Shown here in pieces: positions 1 through 8,001 of a DNA stretch of 64,000 bases (its first letter is position 1; every line of letters begins with the position of its first letter). The notes below the pieces were generated by a model. The model had not been told where the DNA came from and searched no databases. It was given only the letters and a program-made list of their open reading frames with translations. This stretch comes from Lelliottia wanjuensis. GTDB lineage: Bacteria > Pseudomonadota > Gammaproteobacteria > Enterobacterales > Enterobacteriaceae. The DNA lies in contig NZ_JASSOT010000079.1 in assembly GCF_030238365.1 (NCBI RefSeq), positions 1 through 64,000 of the forward strand, read 5' to 3'. Made by a program: the position numbers and the translations under genes.

Positions 1-90
1 GCTGCGAAAAGATTCCCATTCTGCCTGCTGCTGGAACTGCTGAGGGGACAGCAAAGCCCCCTCGTTCCACAGTGGACGATAAATTTTCAT
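1..90 (-). CDS. tssK: T6SS baseplate protein TssK, N-terminal fragment
   Basis: The first 30 codons of a gene that runs off the left edge. The start ATG is the complement of 88-90, 13 bases after the tssC stop. The readable N-terminus begins MKIYRPLWNEGALLSPQQF, the usual opening of TssK, the trimeric baseplate adaptor that links the T6SS baseplate to the membrane complex. Position directly after tssB and tssC matches Sci-1-like T6SS operons. Only about 7% of the expected ~445 residues is visible, so integrity cannot be judged. It is a different copy from the tssK at 47.5-48.8 kb. Confidence 0.85.
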   Translation of the reverse strand, partial: MKIYRPLWNEGALLSPQQFQQQAEWESFRS

Positions 91-103
91 CCCTGCGACC
101 GCC

Positions 104-1654
104 TTATGCTTTTGCTTTAGGCATCTGAGATACCAGCGACAGATTGACGTCCATACCCTCGACCTGGAAATGAGGGACTGCAAAGAGTTTCACGCGGAAG
201 AAGCCAGGGTTATCTTCGATATCTTCTACCACCACTTTCGCGTCACGCAGCGGGTGAGAAGCCTGCAGTTCGTCGCCCGGGTCAGTCATTTCGGTGACCA
301 GGCCACGTACCCAGGTGTTCAGCTCCAGCTCCAGCAGACGACGGTCTTTGGTGGTGCCGATATTTTCACGCTGGATAAGCTTCAGGTAATGTGCAATACG
401 CGACAGCAGGAAGATGTAAGGCAGACGGGCGTTGATACGGCTGTTAGCAGTTGCATCTGCGGTGTCATACAGGGCCGGTTTCTGGGTGGAGTTCGCCGAG
501 AAGAAGCAGGCGTAGTCGCGATTTTTGTAGTACGACAGGGGGATGAAGCCGAGGTTGGCGAACTCAAATTCGCGTGTTTCCGGGATCATCACTTCTGACG
601 GGATCTTCACCTGGTTGCCGGTGCCGAGGTCGTACAGGTGAATCGGCAGATCTTTCACCGCGCCACCGGCCTGTGGGCCACGAATTTGTACGCACCAGCC
701 GTTGTTGATGAAGCTTTTCACCATGTTGGCGGCGAAAGCGAACGAGGCGTTGGTCCACAGGTATTTGTCGTGATCCGGACCTTTCACTTCTTCAATGTAG
801 TTGAAGCTGCGCACCGGCACAGTGTCCGGACCATACGGCAGGCGGCCCAGCACACGTGGCATCACCAGGCCGAGATAGCGCGAGTCATCCGTGTCACGGA
901 AACTTTTCCATTTAATGTACTCGGCACGGTCAAAATAGTTGCCGATGTCCTTGATGGCCGCCACCTGCTCCATATTTTCTTTTAAAAAGAACTTCGGCCC
1001 CGCAGAACCAATAAACGGCATATGGGCAGCGGCAGACACTTTAGAGATGTTGCGCATCAACGCCACATCCTGCGCCGACGCATCAAACTCATACGCCGAA
1101 ATCACCGCAGCAAGCGGCTCGCCACCCGGGGTATCGTATTCCGAGACGTAAGAATGCCAGTATAATCCACTCTGGATCACTTCCGGTGCATCTTCAAAAT
1201 CCTGACGCAGGGCGTCTTTTGACACATCCAGAATTTCGGTTTTCACGTTCTGACGATAATCGGTGTTATCCACCAGGTGCTTCAGACCACGCCACAGACC
1301 TTCCACGCTCTGGAAGGCCGGGTGATGCATGACTGCATCCAGCTGACGGCTAATCTGATGGTCCAGTTCGGCGATATGGTGGTCAATCAGGGTCTTGTCG
1401 AGTTTTTCCACTTTCTGGCCGGACTGGCGCAGGCGCTCCAGGAACACCTGTACACCTGCGGTAATGCGCTCGTTGGTCCCGGCTTCTGCCATGGCGGTTT
1501 CATCCTGCCAGACTGACAGGTCACTCAGACTGGAAGCGGGTTTAAGATTGATTTTTTCAAAAAGGGAGGCATACACGCCGTCAGTTGCGGAACGTTCCCG
1601 GACAAGCGTCTCACCAGCGGGTACAGCGGTTTCATTCTGTACAGACATCAGCAT
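104..1654 (-). CDS. tssC: T6SS contractile sheath large subunit TssC (VipB), locus 1
   Basis: 516 residues, the normal size for TssC/VipB, which with TssB forms the cytoplasmic contractile sheath around the Hcp tube. The family signature is clear: an N-terminal TssB-interacting region, a central block containing QSGLYWHSYVSEYDTPGGEP, and a C-terminal block with RGPQAGGAVKDLPIHLY and SRIAHYLKLIQRENIG. The second methionine (M3, 1648) is an alternative start. It follows tssB by 17 bases and precedes tssK by 13, so the three form one transcription unit. The protein differs clearly from the TssC at 53.9-55.4 kb, so the window holds two independent sheath systems rather than a duplication. Confidence 0.96.
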   Translation of the reverse strand: MLMSVQNETAVPAGETLVRERSATDGVYASLFEKINLKPASSLSDLSVWQDETAMAEAGTNERITAGVQVFLERLRQSGQKVEKLDKTLIDHHIAELDHQISRQLDAVMHHPAFQSVEGLWRGLKHLVDNTDYRQNVKTEILDVSKDALRQDFEDAPEVIQSGLYWHSYVSEYDTPGGEPLAAVISAYEFDASAQDVALMRNISKVSAAAHMPFIGSAGPKFFLKENMEQVAAIKDIGNYFDRAEYIKWKSFRDTDDSRYLGLVMPRVLGRLPYGPDTVPVRSFNYIEEVKGPDHDKYLWTNASFAFAANMVKSFINNGWCVQIRGPQAGGAVKDLPIHLYDLGTGNQVKIPSEVMIPETREFEFANLGFIPLSYYKNRDYACFFSANSTQKPALYDTADATANSRINARLPYIFLLSRIAHYLKLIQRENIGTTKDRRLLELELNTWVRGLVTEMTDPGDELQASHPLRDAKVVVEDIEDNPGFFRVKLFAVPHFQVEGMDVNLSLVSQMPKAKA

Positions 1655-1671
1655 TTTCCTTAATTTTTCCG

Positions 1672-2166
1672 TCAGGCTTTCGGGGCAAGGGCGTTGAGTT
1701 CAGTGCGCAGTTCATTGCTGAGCGCCGGGTCACGCAGGATGACTTCCAGCTCCTTGCGGAACGTGGCGTTGTCGAGCAGGTTGGATTTGAGGTCGCGCAG
1801 AAGACTACGCATCGAGAGGAGAGCCCTGAGCTGGGGTACCTGCCGGGCAATTTGCTCCGGTTCAAAATCCTTCATATCCTTAAAACTGAGGCGGATGTTC
1901 TCTTCACTGCCGTCAGAGGCGAGGGTGTTTTCAACGGTAAGATTAACGGACGGGGACAGCTCAGATAACACGCTGTTCAGGTTATTTTTGTTAACGTTGA
2001 TTTTTTCACGCTCAGACAACGGGCGGTTTTCCTGTCCGTTGCTGAAATCCCCCGTCACCAGCAATTTAAGCGGCAACTCAACTTTCTTCTGCGCGCCCCC
2101 GGTATGCAGGGCCAGCTTTAAATTAATACGGGCTTTGGGAATTTCTTCCTGGAATGAACCGGACAT
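1672..2166 (-). CDS. tssB: T6SS contractile sheath small subunit TssB (VipA), locus 1
   Basis: 164 residues with the start at the MSGSFQEE methionine (2166). The open frame extends 26 codons further upstream but that stretch is not TssB-like. TssB pairs with TssC to build the sheath; the segment VELPLKLLVTGDFSNGQ and the following NRPLSEREKINVNKNN are typical of the family. First gene of the visible leftward operon, so its promoter should lie in 2167-2933. The second TssB at 55.4-55.9 kb has the same domain with different sequence. Confidence 0.95.
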   Translation of the reverse strand: MSGSFQEEIPKARINLKLALHTGGAQKKVELPLKLLVTGDFSNGQENRPLSEREKINVNKNNLNSVLSELSPSVNLTVENTLASDGSEENIRLSFKDMKDFEPEQIARQVPQLRALLSMRSLLRDLKSNLLDNATFRKELEVILRDPALSNELRTELNALAPKA

Positions 2167-2933
2167 GCAATGTTCCTTCATATGACGTACTTCAGACGGC
2201 TGATGGCCGGAAACATCTGACACACCTTCCGGGCAGCACCTCACCGCATCCGCAGCGATGAATAAATTGGATAAAACAGACAGTTACGCAGAAAATGCTA
2301 CGCCGATTAAACACTCTAACAAGAGGGGGATACACCTGAAATGTAAAGACTCATGATCTGAGTATAGAGAGGCACAGGCCCGGACAGGGGAACAGAAGTA
2401 CCGAATCAATTCCGGTTAAGTCCAGATGATTCACTGGTAGCCGAAAAATAACAGAGGCTTACTCACACTTATTTTTGTCAACTAAATATTTCAACATGGT
2501 AACAATTTAATGGCAGCAGATTTCTTAAAATACATAATCCATGAGAAAATTTAGGATGAACAATTAATCTTTAACAAAGATTAATGAATATTTCATACCA
2601 GATACATTCATCAAAACAATTAATTACGCATGGTACTTTCGAACTCTTCTCGCCAGCACCGGTATTCTCTCCAATTCAGCATGGTTGATTCCGTACAGTT
2701 CCATAAAATTGCCACTCACCCCTGCATGTTATTTATCGACAAAAAAAATAGCCATAACGCCACAGCTATTATTCCACCCATAAATATTCATCAAATAAAT
2801 ACATAATCACTGAAGTATTGATTGATCGGCGAAACAGATCGATTTTAAAAAATTGATCTGTGAAAACGATCTGACTTTTAAAATTACCTCTGCCAGCATC
2901 TGCCTGAAGTAACCCGGCCCCAAAAGGGAATAA
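2167..2933. other. Divergent AT-rich intergenic region between T6SS locus 1 and the island backbone
   Basis: 767 bases with no convincing gene; the short open frames here lack ribosome sites and recognisable content. The stretch is much more AT-rich than the genes on both sides, as is usual for divergent promoter regions of acquired loci. It should hold the tssB promoter (leftward) and the promoter of the EcsC-like gene (rightward). The only ordered element I see is the GATC-containing repeat pair at 2822-2879. Confidence 0.6.
2822..2879. promoter_or_regulatory. Tandem TTGATC...GATC inverted repeats, possible operator
   Basis: Two copies about 31 bases apart each start TTGATC and have a second GATC 8-9 bases later, with a shared GAAA between and a T-run after. 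The inner arms also pair: ACAGATC at 2834-2840 and GATCTGT at 2855-2861 give a near-perfect 28-bp palindrome. The element lies 55-110 bases upstream of the EcsC-like gene. A related palindrome lies upstream of another island operon at 24115-24135. Binding by a regulator is inference. Confidence 0.45.
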
Positions 2934-3431
2934 ATGGACGCTGCTTTTGTATTACCCACAAAGCTATCACCACAGAGTTGCAAGGATGTCTGCGAACTGG
3001 CCTGGTCTGTCGCCACCCGTGACGACCAGCAGCTGGGATCTGCAGGCAGAATTGCAGAAAACTGGATGGATAAAGGCGGCGATGTTTATCGTCGGGCGGC
3101 ACGTTTTATCATCCGGGAATGCCTGCACATGACCGTGTTATCAATGGCCTCTGTTGTTCAGCGGGCACCGCCCTTTGCATTGCTGGTGCGTCAGTTGCGT
3201 TTGCTGGCGATAATGCAGTATCTCGGCGGGTGGGATTTACGCCAGGAAGCCACACAGTACCGGGCGCTGGAAGTGCTGTACGGCACGGGCGCGGTTACGT
3301 TGCCAGCCTGCTGGAGCAACCGGAGTCTGTACAGGGTGATTGATGACTGTCGACGCACTTACCGTGCGGCACGGCTGTTTCTTTTCCTGTACGTAGCACC
3401 GATATTTCCACCGCTCGCACCTTTACGGTAA
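2934..3431 (+). CDS. Short EcsC-like protein, paralogue of the 23.2 kb gene
   Basis: 165 residues, preceded by a good ribosome site (AAAGGGAA). Hand alignment with the EcsC-like protein at 23191-23910 shows the same spaced pattern: SA..(I/L)A near residue 36, GD then AAR.(I/L)I near 49-62, Q.RL.A near 88, then LG...L..E and L.G.A. The match ends near residue 120, and the last 45 residues are unlike EcsC, so the gene may have a frameshifted or replaced C-terminus. EcsC-family proteins are membrane-associated and of poorly known function. It heads a row of small island genes. Homology is moderately supported; function is not known. Confidence 0.6.
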   Translation: MDAAFVLPTKLSPQSCKDVCELAWSVATRDDQQLGSAGRIAENWMDKGGDVYRRAARFIIRECLHMTVLSMASVVQRAPPFALLVRQLRLLAIMQYLGGWDLRQEATQYRALEVLYGTGAVTLPACWSNRSLYRVIDDCRRTYRAARLFLFLYVAPIFPPLAPLR

Positions 3432-3563
3432 CGGCAATCGTTATCTGAACCAGTAATCAAAAAACTTTTATTACAGATGCCCTGCAATACGGGCAGGGTG
3501 AGTCATGTGTTTCATTCAGTATCACATACGTATCAGCCAGGTGAATACCAGTAAGGTCCGCTC

Positions 3564-3683
3564 ATGAAAATCACTCTGGCTATTTTACTGGTGACAGAGC
3601 TGTGGCTCCTCTTCGGCTTTATATGGAATCACTTTCATCCTGATGAACCCGAAAAGGATTACGACGAATGTCCTTATGACTGA
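3564..3683 (+). CDS. 39-aa single-pass membrane mini-protein
   Basis: ATG at 3564 with GTAAGG a few bases upstream, stop at 3681. Residues 3-21 (ITLAILLVTELWLLFGFIW) form one hydrophobic helix, followed by an acidic tail rich in D and E. It sits 78 bases before the YaaW-GTPase gene. A similar single-helix mini-protein (35 aa) follows the EcsC-like gene at 23.9 kb. No family is recognised. It could be a regulator or partner of the neighbouring membrane proteins; that is inference. Confidence 0.55.
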   Translation: MKITLAILLVTELWLLFGFIWNHFHPDEPEKDYDECPYD

Positions 3684-3761
3684 CCGCAGACGTATCACGA
3701 TGAACTATTTACCGCCTCGTTCGACTGGCCCCTTTAATTAATCACCCTGACGGAGTTTTTC

Positions 3762-5030
3762 ATGTTTACCCCAAATACCCTGACCGAAACTGACCTTCTG
3801 CATCGTATTCTGACCTTTCACCCGGAAAGCGCTGAGCCGCTGGTGAAATACCTGAAAATTGAAAAAGAGGTCGACCTGAAAGCGCCGGATAAGCACCGCG
3901 CTGCAGAACTCCTCATCAGCCATGCCCGGAAAATGGGCGGCCACGAACTCGCCAACCTGTGTCGCAAAGGCGAAGGGATCCCGTATGCCGAACTGGTGTA
4001 TGACGTGGGCAAAAAAATGAAAGTCCCCGACATCAGCAAAATTAACACCGTGGAAGGTAACGAGGGTCTGATTCTCAAAAAGGCACTCAGTGATGCCGTG
4101 GATAAAATGTCTCCGGAAGAGCGGGAAAAATTTCTGGCCTCGGTCGGGCTGGAGAACCGAAATATTCCCGTCGGCCCGGCGGGCGCGATTGTGGTGCAGA
4201 TGCTGCTGGCGCAACTCGGAGCCGGAGCGCTGTCTTACATTGCGCTTCTGCTGACCGAAATGCTGTCTGTCGCCCTTCTGGGTCGCGTGGCGGCCTGGGG
4301 AGCCTTAGTAGCCGTGGACGGCATGGTCGCGAACGCTGCCGGGGTGCTGCTCGGACCGGTGGGCTGGTTCGCGACCGGTGCCTGGCTGGCAAATGACCTC
4401 GCCGGACCCGCTTATCGCAAGACCGTACCTTTCGTCATTCACTTCGCGGCCCTGCGTCAGTTAGTGAACCAGCAAATCAATCTCTGTGTGGTGGGCGACG
4501 GCTCCACCGGCAAGGACTCCCTGATGCGTCAGGTGTTTGCCATCCAGGGTAACGTCAGTCCGGTCGCGGGAGCGACCTCGTCAGTGGAAAGCCATCAACT
4601 GAAAAGTAGCCCGATGGTGTGGGTCCACAACCTGCCCGGCTTTAACGACCCACGCGCCAGCGTCAATCAGCGTACCGATGACTTCCTGCATGTCGCCGAT
4701 GCCTTCCTGGTGGTGGTGGACCTGAACCGGGGTATCAGCGACGTCGATATCCAGGTCGTGAAGCACATTACTGCAACCGCACCGGGCAAACCGCTGCTGA
4801 TTTGCCTGAACAAGGTCGACCTGTTGCGCCCGGACGCTGATATCACAGAGCTGGAACAGGTGGCGAAAAAACGCCTGGGTAACTATCCGATGCTGAAAAC
4901 CGCCTTTGACCCGGACCCGCGCCTGGGGCAGGCACCGCTTGGTGCACACGATATCTTTGTCTGGATTTGTGAGCAGCTGGAAGCCAGCGGCAAAGATGTG
5001 TCGCAGCTCAAGGCATCAGGGCTGCAGTAA
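3762..5030 (+). CDS. YaaW-like domain fused to a degenerate Era/YfjP-type GTPase domain
   Basis: 422 residues. Residues 1-235 resemble E. coli YaaW (DUF3944 and ubiquinol-cytochrome c chaperone-like): a helical domain, a hydrophobic, glycine/alanine-rich segment (about 145-210) and GPAYRKTVPFVIHFAALRQL. Residues 240-400 are a P-loop GTPase domain like those of YfjP/YeeP from CP4 islands. The G1 loop is G245-D-G-S-T-G-K251-D252, with Asp where Ser/Thr normally holds Mg. The G3 motif is N290-L-P-G293 instead of D-x-x-G. The G4 motif N350-K-V-D353 is intact. It may bind nucleotide without normal hydrolysis. Ribosome site GACGGAG. First larger gene of the island backbone operon; the role is unknown. 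Confidence 0.8.
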   Translation: MFTPNTLTETDLLHRILTFHPESAEPLVKYLKIEKEVDLKAPDKHRAAELLISHARKMGGHELANLCRKGEGIPYAELVYDVGKKMKVPDISKINTVEGNEGLILKKALSDAVDKMSPEEREKFLASVGLENRNIPVGPAGAIVVQMLLAQLGAGALSYIALLLTEMLSVALLGRVAAWGALVAVDGMVANAAGVLLGPVGWFATGAWLANDLAGPAYRKTVPFVIHFAALRQLVNQQINLCVVGDGSTGKDSLMRQVFAIQGNVSPVAGATSSVESHQLKSSPMVWVHNLPGFNDPRASVNQRTDDFLHVADAFLVVVDLNRGISDVDIQVVKHITATAPGKPLLICLNKVDLLRPDADITELEQVAKKRLGNYPMLKTAFDPDPRLGQAPLGAHDIFVWICEQLEASGKDVSQLKASGLQ

Positions 5031-5081
5031 TTCCGCCGGGCGGCAGCGACCGCCCGCACATTCAGAGGTGAGTCTCCACTG

Positions 5082-5237
5082 ATGATTGCCATACCCGACC
5101 TGCTGATTCTTATTCTGCTGTTCTGGCTGATAACCCGTCGACCAAAAAGCTTTGTTGTGCTGTGGGTAGTGATGTTCGTCATCGCCATTCTGCTTATCTG
5201 CGGCATCTTTTTCGTGGCGTTTTACCTGCGGAACTGA
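5082..5237 (+). CDS. 51-aa membrane mini-protein with two helices
   Basis: ATG at 5082 after AGAGGTGA, stop TGA at 5235. Residues 5-17 and 25-48 are strongly hydrophobic and separated by a basic TRRPK turn, giving a likely hairpin membrane protein with positive-inside topology. It lies 51 bases after the YaaW-GTPase gene and 42 before a zinc-ribbon mini-protein, in one apparent operon. No family recognised. The clean ribosome site and close packing argue for a real gene. Confidence 0.6.
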   Translation: MIAIPDLLILILLFWLITRRPKSFVVLWVVMFVIAILLICGIFFVAFYLRN

Positions 5238-5279
5238 GCGAACGCCACCTCACACCCGAACATTTTCAGGAACTGAATC

Positions 5280-5450
5280 ATGCACACCTGCGCCCGCTGC
5301 GGGAAAAAACGAAACATCCTCGAACGACTCTTCGCGCTGGACGACGAGTACTGCGACGAATGCCTGTTTGACACTGACCAGGAGCTCCGCGAGAAGCGCA
5401 TCATCCCGGTTCGTCAGCCGGACAAGTGCAAAAAGGAGCACACCCCGTGA
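5280..5450 (+). CDS. 56-aa zinc-ribbon mini-protein
   Basis: ATG at 5280 behind CAGGAA; stop TGA at 5448 overlaps the GTG start of the glycosyltransferase (GTGA). It has two CxxC knuckles, C4-A-R-C7 and C29-D-E-C32, as expected for a small four-cysteine zinc ribbon, followed by a basic tail. This suggests a metal-bound scaffold or nucleic-acid or protein adaptor; the partner is unknown. The four-base overlap implies translational coupling to the glycosyltransferase. Confidence 0.6.
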   Translation: MHTCARCGKKRNILERLFALDDEYCDECLFDTDQELREKRIIPVRQPDKCKKEHTP

Positions 5451-6382
5451 CGGCCATGACACCCGATGTCAGCGTCATCATTCCGGCGTATAACGCAGCC
5501 GCCACGATTGGCAGACTAATCGAGAGCGTGCTGCAGGAGACCCGCGTAGCGCTGGAGCTAATCGTCGTCAATGACGGCTCCACCGATGCCACCCAACGTA
5601 TTGTCAGCGAGTACACTGATGAGCGGGTTGTTCTGCTTGGCCAGGACAATCAGGGCGTCTATGCCGCCCGCAACGCTGCACTGGCTATCCACCGGGGTGA
5701 ATGGCTGGTCTTTCTGGATGCGGACGACACCGTGAGCGACGGGTTTATTTACGAACGCTGGCGCACCGCCACCGAAACCAACGCAGACGTGGTGCTGTTC
5801 AATGCCTGGTGCGGCGAGCGCCACGACAGACCCGTCCACCGCAGACAACCTTACGGCGAGCGTATCTCCGGGCATCAGTGGCTCCGCCACTGCGTCAGTC
5901 ACCGGGAATGGCCGCACTACCTGTGGCTGCAGATTGTCAGGTCAGCGTATCTGCGTGAACACGGTATGGCCTTCCACGCCGGTAAAAGTCACAAAGATAT
6001 CCTCTGGACGGTACAACTGGCGGTGAATAACGGGCGGTTTTACGTATCAGACCGTAAGGATTACACCTGGCACACTAACAGTGCGTCTATTACCCACCGG
6101 CCTGACTACTACGACCACCGGGCACGGGACTATATTGACGTGATAGCGGAGCTACATCGACTGGCATCGCTGCCGGAGAACCACAGCATACAAAGGTCTC
6201 TGCGTCGTCATGCTCTGGTGGAAGCCCGCCACTTCCTGGGTCTCTACCGTCGGCGCGTCCTGGACCTCGCTGGTGTGAAGGTTGCGTTCCGATCGCGTAT
6301 TGGGCGGCGTGAGTTATGGCGGGGCATTCGCAGTGCCAGCGATCTTTGCTTCTTCATCAAGCTGGTTGCCAGGTTGTGGTAA
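5447..6382 (+). CDS. Family 2 glycosyltransferase
   Basis: 311 residues from the GTG at 5447, chosen because AAGGAG lies 8 bases upstream and the start overlaps the previous stop; ATG at 5456 is the alternative. It has the GT-A fold signature: VSVIIPAYNAAATIGRLI near the N-terminus, VVNDGSTDATQ and FLDADDT (the DxD metal and sugar-nucleotide site). Such enzymes transfer a sugar from UDP- or dTDP-sugar to surface glycans on the cytoplasmic side of the inner membrane. No other surface-glycan gene is close by, so this is an isolated island gene. The acceptor is unknown. Confidence 0.9.
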   Translation: MTAMTPDVSVIIPAYNAAATIGRLIESVLQETRVALELIVVNDGSTDATQRIVSEYTDERVVLLGQDNQGVYAARNAALAIHRGEWLVFLDADDTVSDGFIYERWRTATETNADVVLFNAWCGERHDRPVHRRQPYGERISGHQWLRHCVSHREWPHYLWLQIVRSAYLREHGMAFHAGKSHKDILWTVQLAVNNGRFYVSDRKDYTWHTNSASITHRPDYYDHRARDYIDVIAELHRLASLPENHSIQRSLRRHALVEARHFLGLYRRRVLDLAGVKVAFRSRIGRRELWRGIRSASDLCFFIKLVARLW

Positions 6383-6535
6383 ATGCTCACACCTCCATCA
6401 ACAGAAAGCGTTTTGCCTGGTTACAAGATTGAGGATCTTTTTAATAAATGTGATGTTTGTCAGGTTAGCCCACTTGGAACACCGATGCGAAGCCGCATAT
6501 TCATAGTGGGTAATACGACCCGGAACAAGAGATGA
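6383..6535 (+). CDS. Possible 50-aa protein of unknown function
   Basis: ATG at 6383 follows the glycosyltransferase stop with no gap (TAAATG), and the stop TGA at 6533 overlaps an in-frame ATG at 6532 of the next gene. It has a CxxC pair (CDVC near residue 27). There is no separate ribosome site, so expression would rely on coupling. It may equally be decayed DNA. Kept because the end-to-end packing is unusual for chance. Confidence 0.3.
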   Translation: MLTPPSTESVLPGYKIEDLFNKCDVCQVSPLGTPMRSRIFIVGNTTRNKR

Positions 6536-6543
6536 GAAATCAA

Positions 6544-6786
6544 ATGGCTTTAGTCCGAAATGGTAATCAAAGTAACATTAAGGAAGCTAACACTGAATCA
6601 AACGCGGCTTTCGATAAAATTTATAGCCCTGGCAATAAATGCGAGCATGAAGGCATATATCAGTGCGTAGGTTGTGGGAAAGAAGTAACAGTTGCCGGAG
6701 GTAAAACGATACCGCCACAAAACCACCATCAGCATAACTCAGCACAGGGAGCGATTCGCTGGCATCTCTTTGTATATGCTCAGTAA
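6544..6786 (+). CDS. Small conserved-looking protein with Cys/His-rich centre
   Basis: About 80 residues from the MALVRNGNQS methionine at 6544; an ATG at 6532 would add four residues. The middle contains CEHEGIYQCVGCGKEVTV followed by KTIPPQNHHQH, a Cys/His pattern that could bind zinc (C..H..C..C and HH.H). It ends IRWHLFVYAQ. It resembles small SPG...C..G.Y.C..CG proteins found singly in enterobacterial islands. Function unknown. A strong terminator follows at 6797. Confidence 0.6.
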   Translation: MALVRNGNQSNIKEANTESNAAFDKIYSPGNKCEHEGIYQCVGCGKEVTVAGGKTIPPQNHHQHNSAQGAIRWHLFVYAQ

Positions 6787-6796
6787 AACATTGAGC

Positions 6797-6825
6797 CAGG
6801 GGGCTAACACCCCCTGAGAGTTATT
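6797..6825 (+). terminator. Rho-independent terminator after the 80-aa gene
   Basis: Stem CAGGGGG (6797-6803) pairs with CCCCCTG (6810-6816) around a six-base loop, followed by a T-rich stretch ending in TTTTT. It ends the rightward transcript; the next gene is convergent. Confidence 0.75.
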
Positions 6826-6870
6826 TTTGCATCAACAACTATAAGAATGGCAAAATACGCCACTCTTTGA

Positions 6871-7998
6871 TTAAAATTTAAATGGAACTACAACATTATC
6901 AAAATCATCATTTTGATTTTGAGTATAATCAACGCCAGATATTTCAGCTAATAAAATTGGCTTCACACATAGTTTCTCGGCAAGCATTTCAAATGAAATC
7001 CCCAACTGTTCTTTCAAAACTAATAAACTTTCCTGAAGTATATGAGGTTCTTCCATTGGAATAGAGTCATCATATTTTTCCTTTTTAGTTTGCCTAGTCT
7101 GGCTAAACCAGACATTAGCAGTCCTATACTGTTGAGCATTGATAAAGCCTAAGAAATGAGCACGATAAATGATTGCTCTTGCACTCATTTTCCACCTTAA
7201 TTTTAGGTTGTATACTTTTTTCCAGTCGATAGTTCCTCTCGAGGTTATACAAGTAGGGAACTCCCGGGCAAAAGATTTTCGTGGAAATAAAAATGCGCTA
7301 GCAAAAGCATCAGCTTCTCTCTCTGTTTTTTTGCATCCGGTTTCAATACCATCATGCATAACTAAATGACCACACTCATGCGCAATATCAAACCGCATTC
7401 TACAAACACTTTCTTTCGCCGTATTACGAATAATAATAGGGTATTTTCTATTAATTGAAAGAGCGTCAACTTTGTCTGAAACTCCATCAAAAGTTGTAAC
7501 TATTGCCCCCTGATTCTCAACAACATTGATCATATTGTCGATAGGGGCATCATCTGTTAATCCCCAGCGAACTCTAGCTCCCTCGGCAATTTTTTCAATA
7601 ACTGGAGCAGTAAGCTCAGGGATTTTTTCATTATCAATTAGATTAAAACGATTCTCTGGTAAATCCAGGTGTTCATATAGCTCCGAAACTAATTGTTCAA
7701 GAATGGTACTGTATGATTGTACCCGTTCTTTTACACCGACAGGTGTTGTCTGGCGTTTACGAAAATGGCACTGTTCTGGTTTCACATCACCAGCCAAAGG
7801 GTATTCAAAAAATTTAGGCGATACCTGCAGTAGTTCAGCCAAAGCATTGCGTATGTCATGCGCAGGTGCTCTGGCATCACTCTCATACTGGTGGATACTC
7901 TGTCTTGTTACTGCAACAGCATCCCCCAATTCCTGCAGAGTATAACCTTTAAGTAAACGGGCGAGTCTTAACCGCTCACCATAAAATGTCATGGACAT
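6871..7998 (-). CDS. XRE-type HTH protein with ImmA/IrrE metallopeptidase domain
   Basis: 375 residues. Residues about 7-62 are a lambda-repressor/XRE helix-turn-helix (LQELGDAVAVTRQSIHQYE). Residues about 150-260 carry an ImmA/IrrE zinc peptidase domain with H207-E-C-G-H211. Proteins of this layout act as cleavable or cleaving switches of phage and mobile-element genes, or as parts of toxin-antitoxin pairs. The start lies 3 bases after the stop of the 205-aa upstream gene, so the two are co-transcribed and probably act together. Base composition is AT-richer than the flanking island genes, a sign of separate acquisition. Confidence 0.85.
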   Translation of the reverse strand: MSMTFYGERLRLARLLKGYTLQELGDAVAVTRQSIHQYESDARAPAHDIRNALAELLQVSPKFFEYPLAGDVKPEQCHFRKRQTTPVGVKERVQSYSTILEQLVSELYEHLDLPENRFNLIDNEKIPELTAPVIEKIAEGARVRWGLTDDAPIDNMINVVENQGAIVTTFDGVSDKVDALSINRKYPIIIRNTAKESVCRMRFDIAHECGHLVMHDGIETGCKKTEREADAFASAFLFPRKSFAREFPTCITSRGTIDWKKVYNLKLRWKMSARAIIYRAHFLGFINAQQYRTANVWFSQTRQTKKEKYDDSIPMEEPHILQESLLVLKEQLGISFEMLAEKLCVKPILLAEISGVDYTQNQNDDFDNVVVPFKF

Positions 7999-8001
7999 AA
8001 C

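Noticed and set aside
2807..3102. Overlapping minus-strand frames of 69 and 72 aa
   Set aside because: They are antisense to the EcsC-like gene start and its operator region, with no family resemblance.
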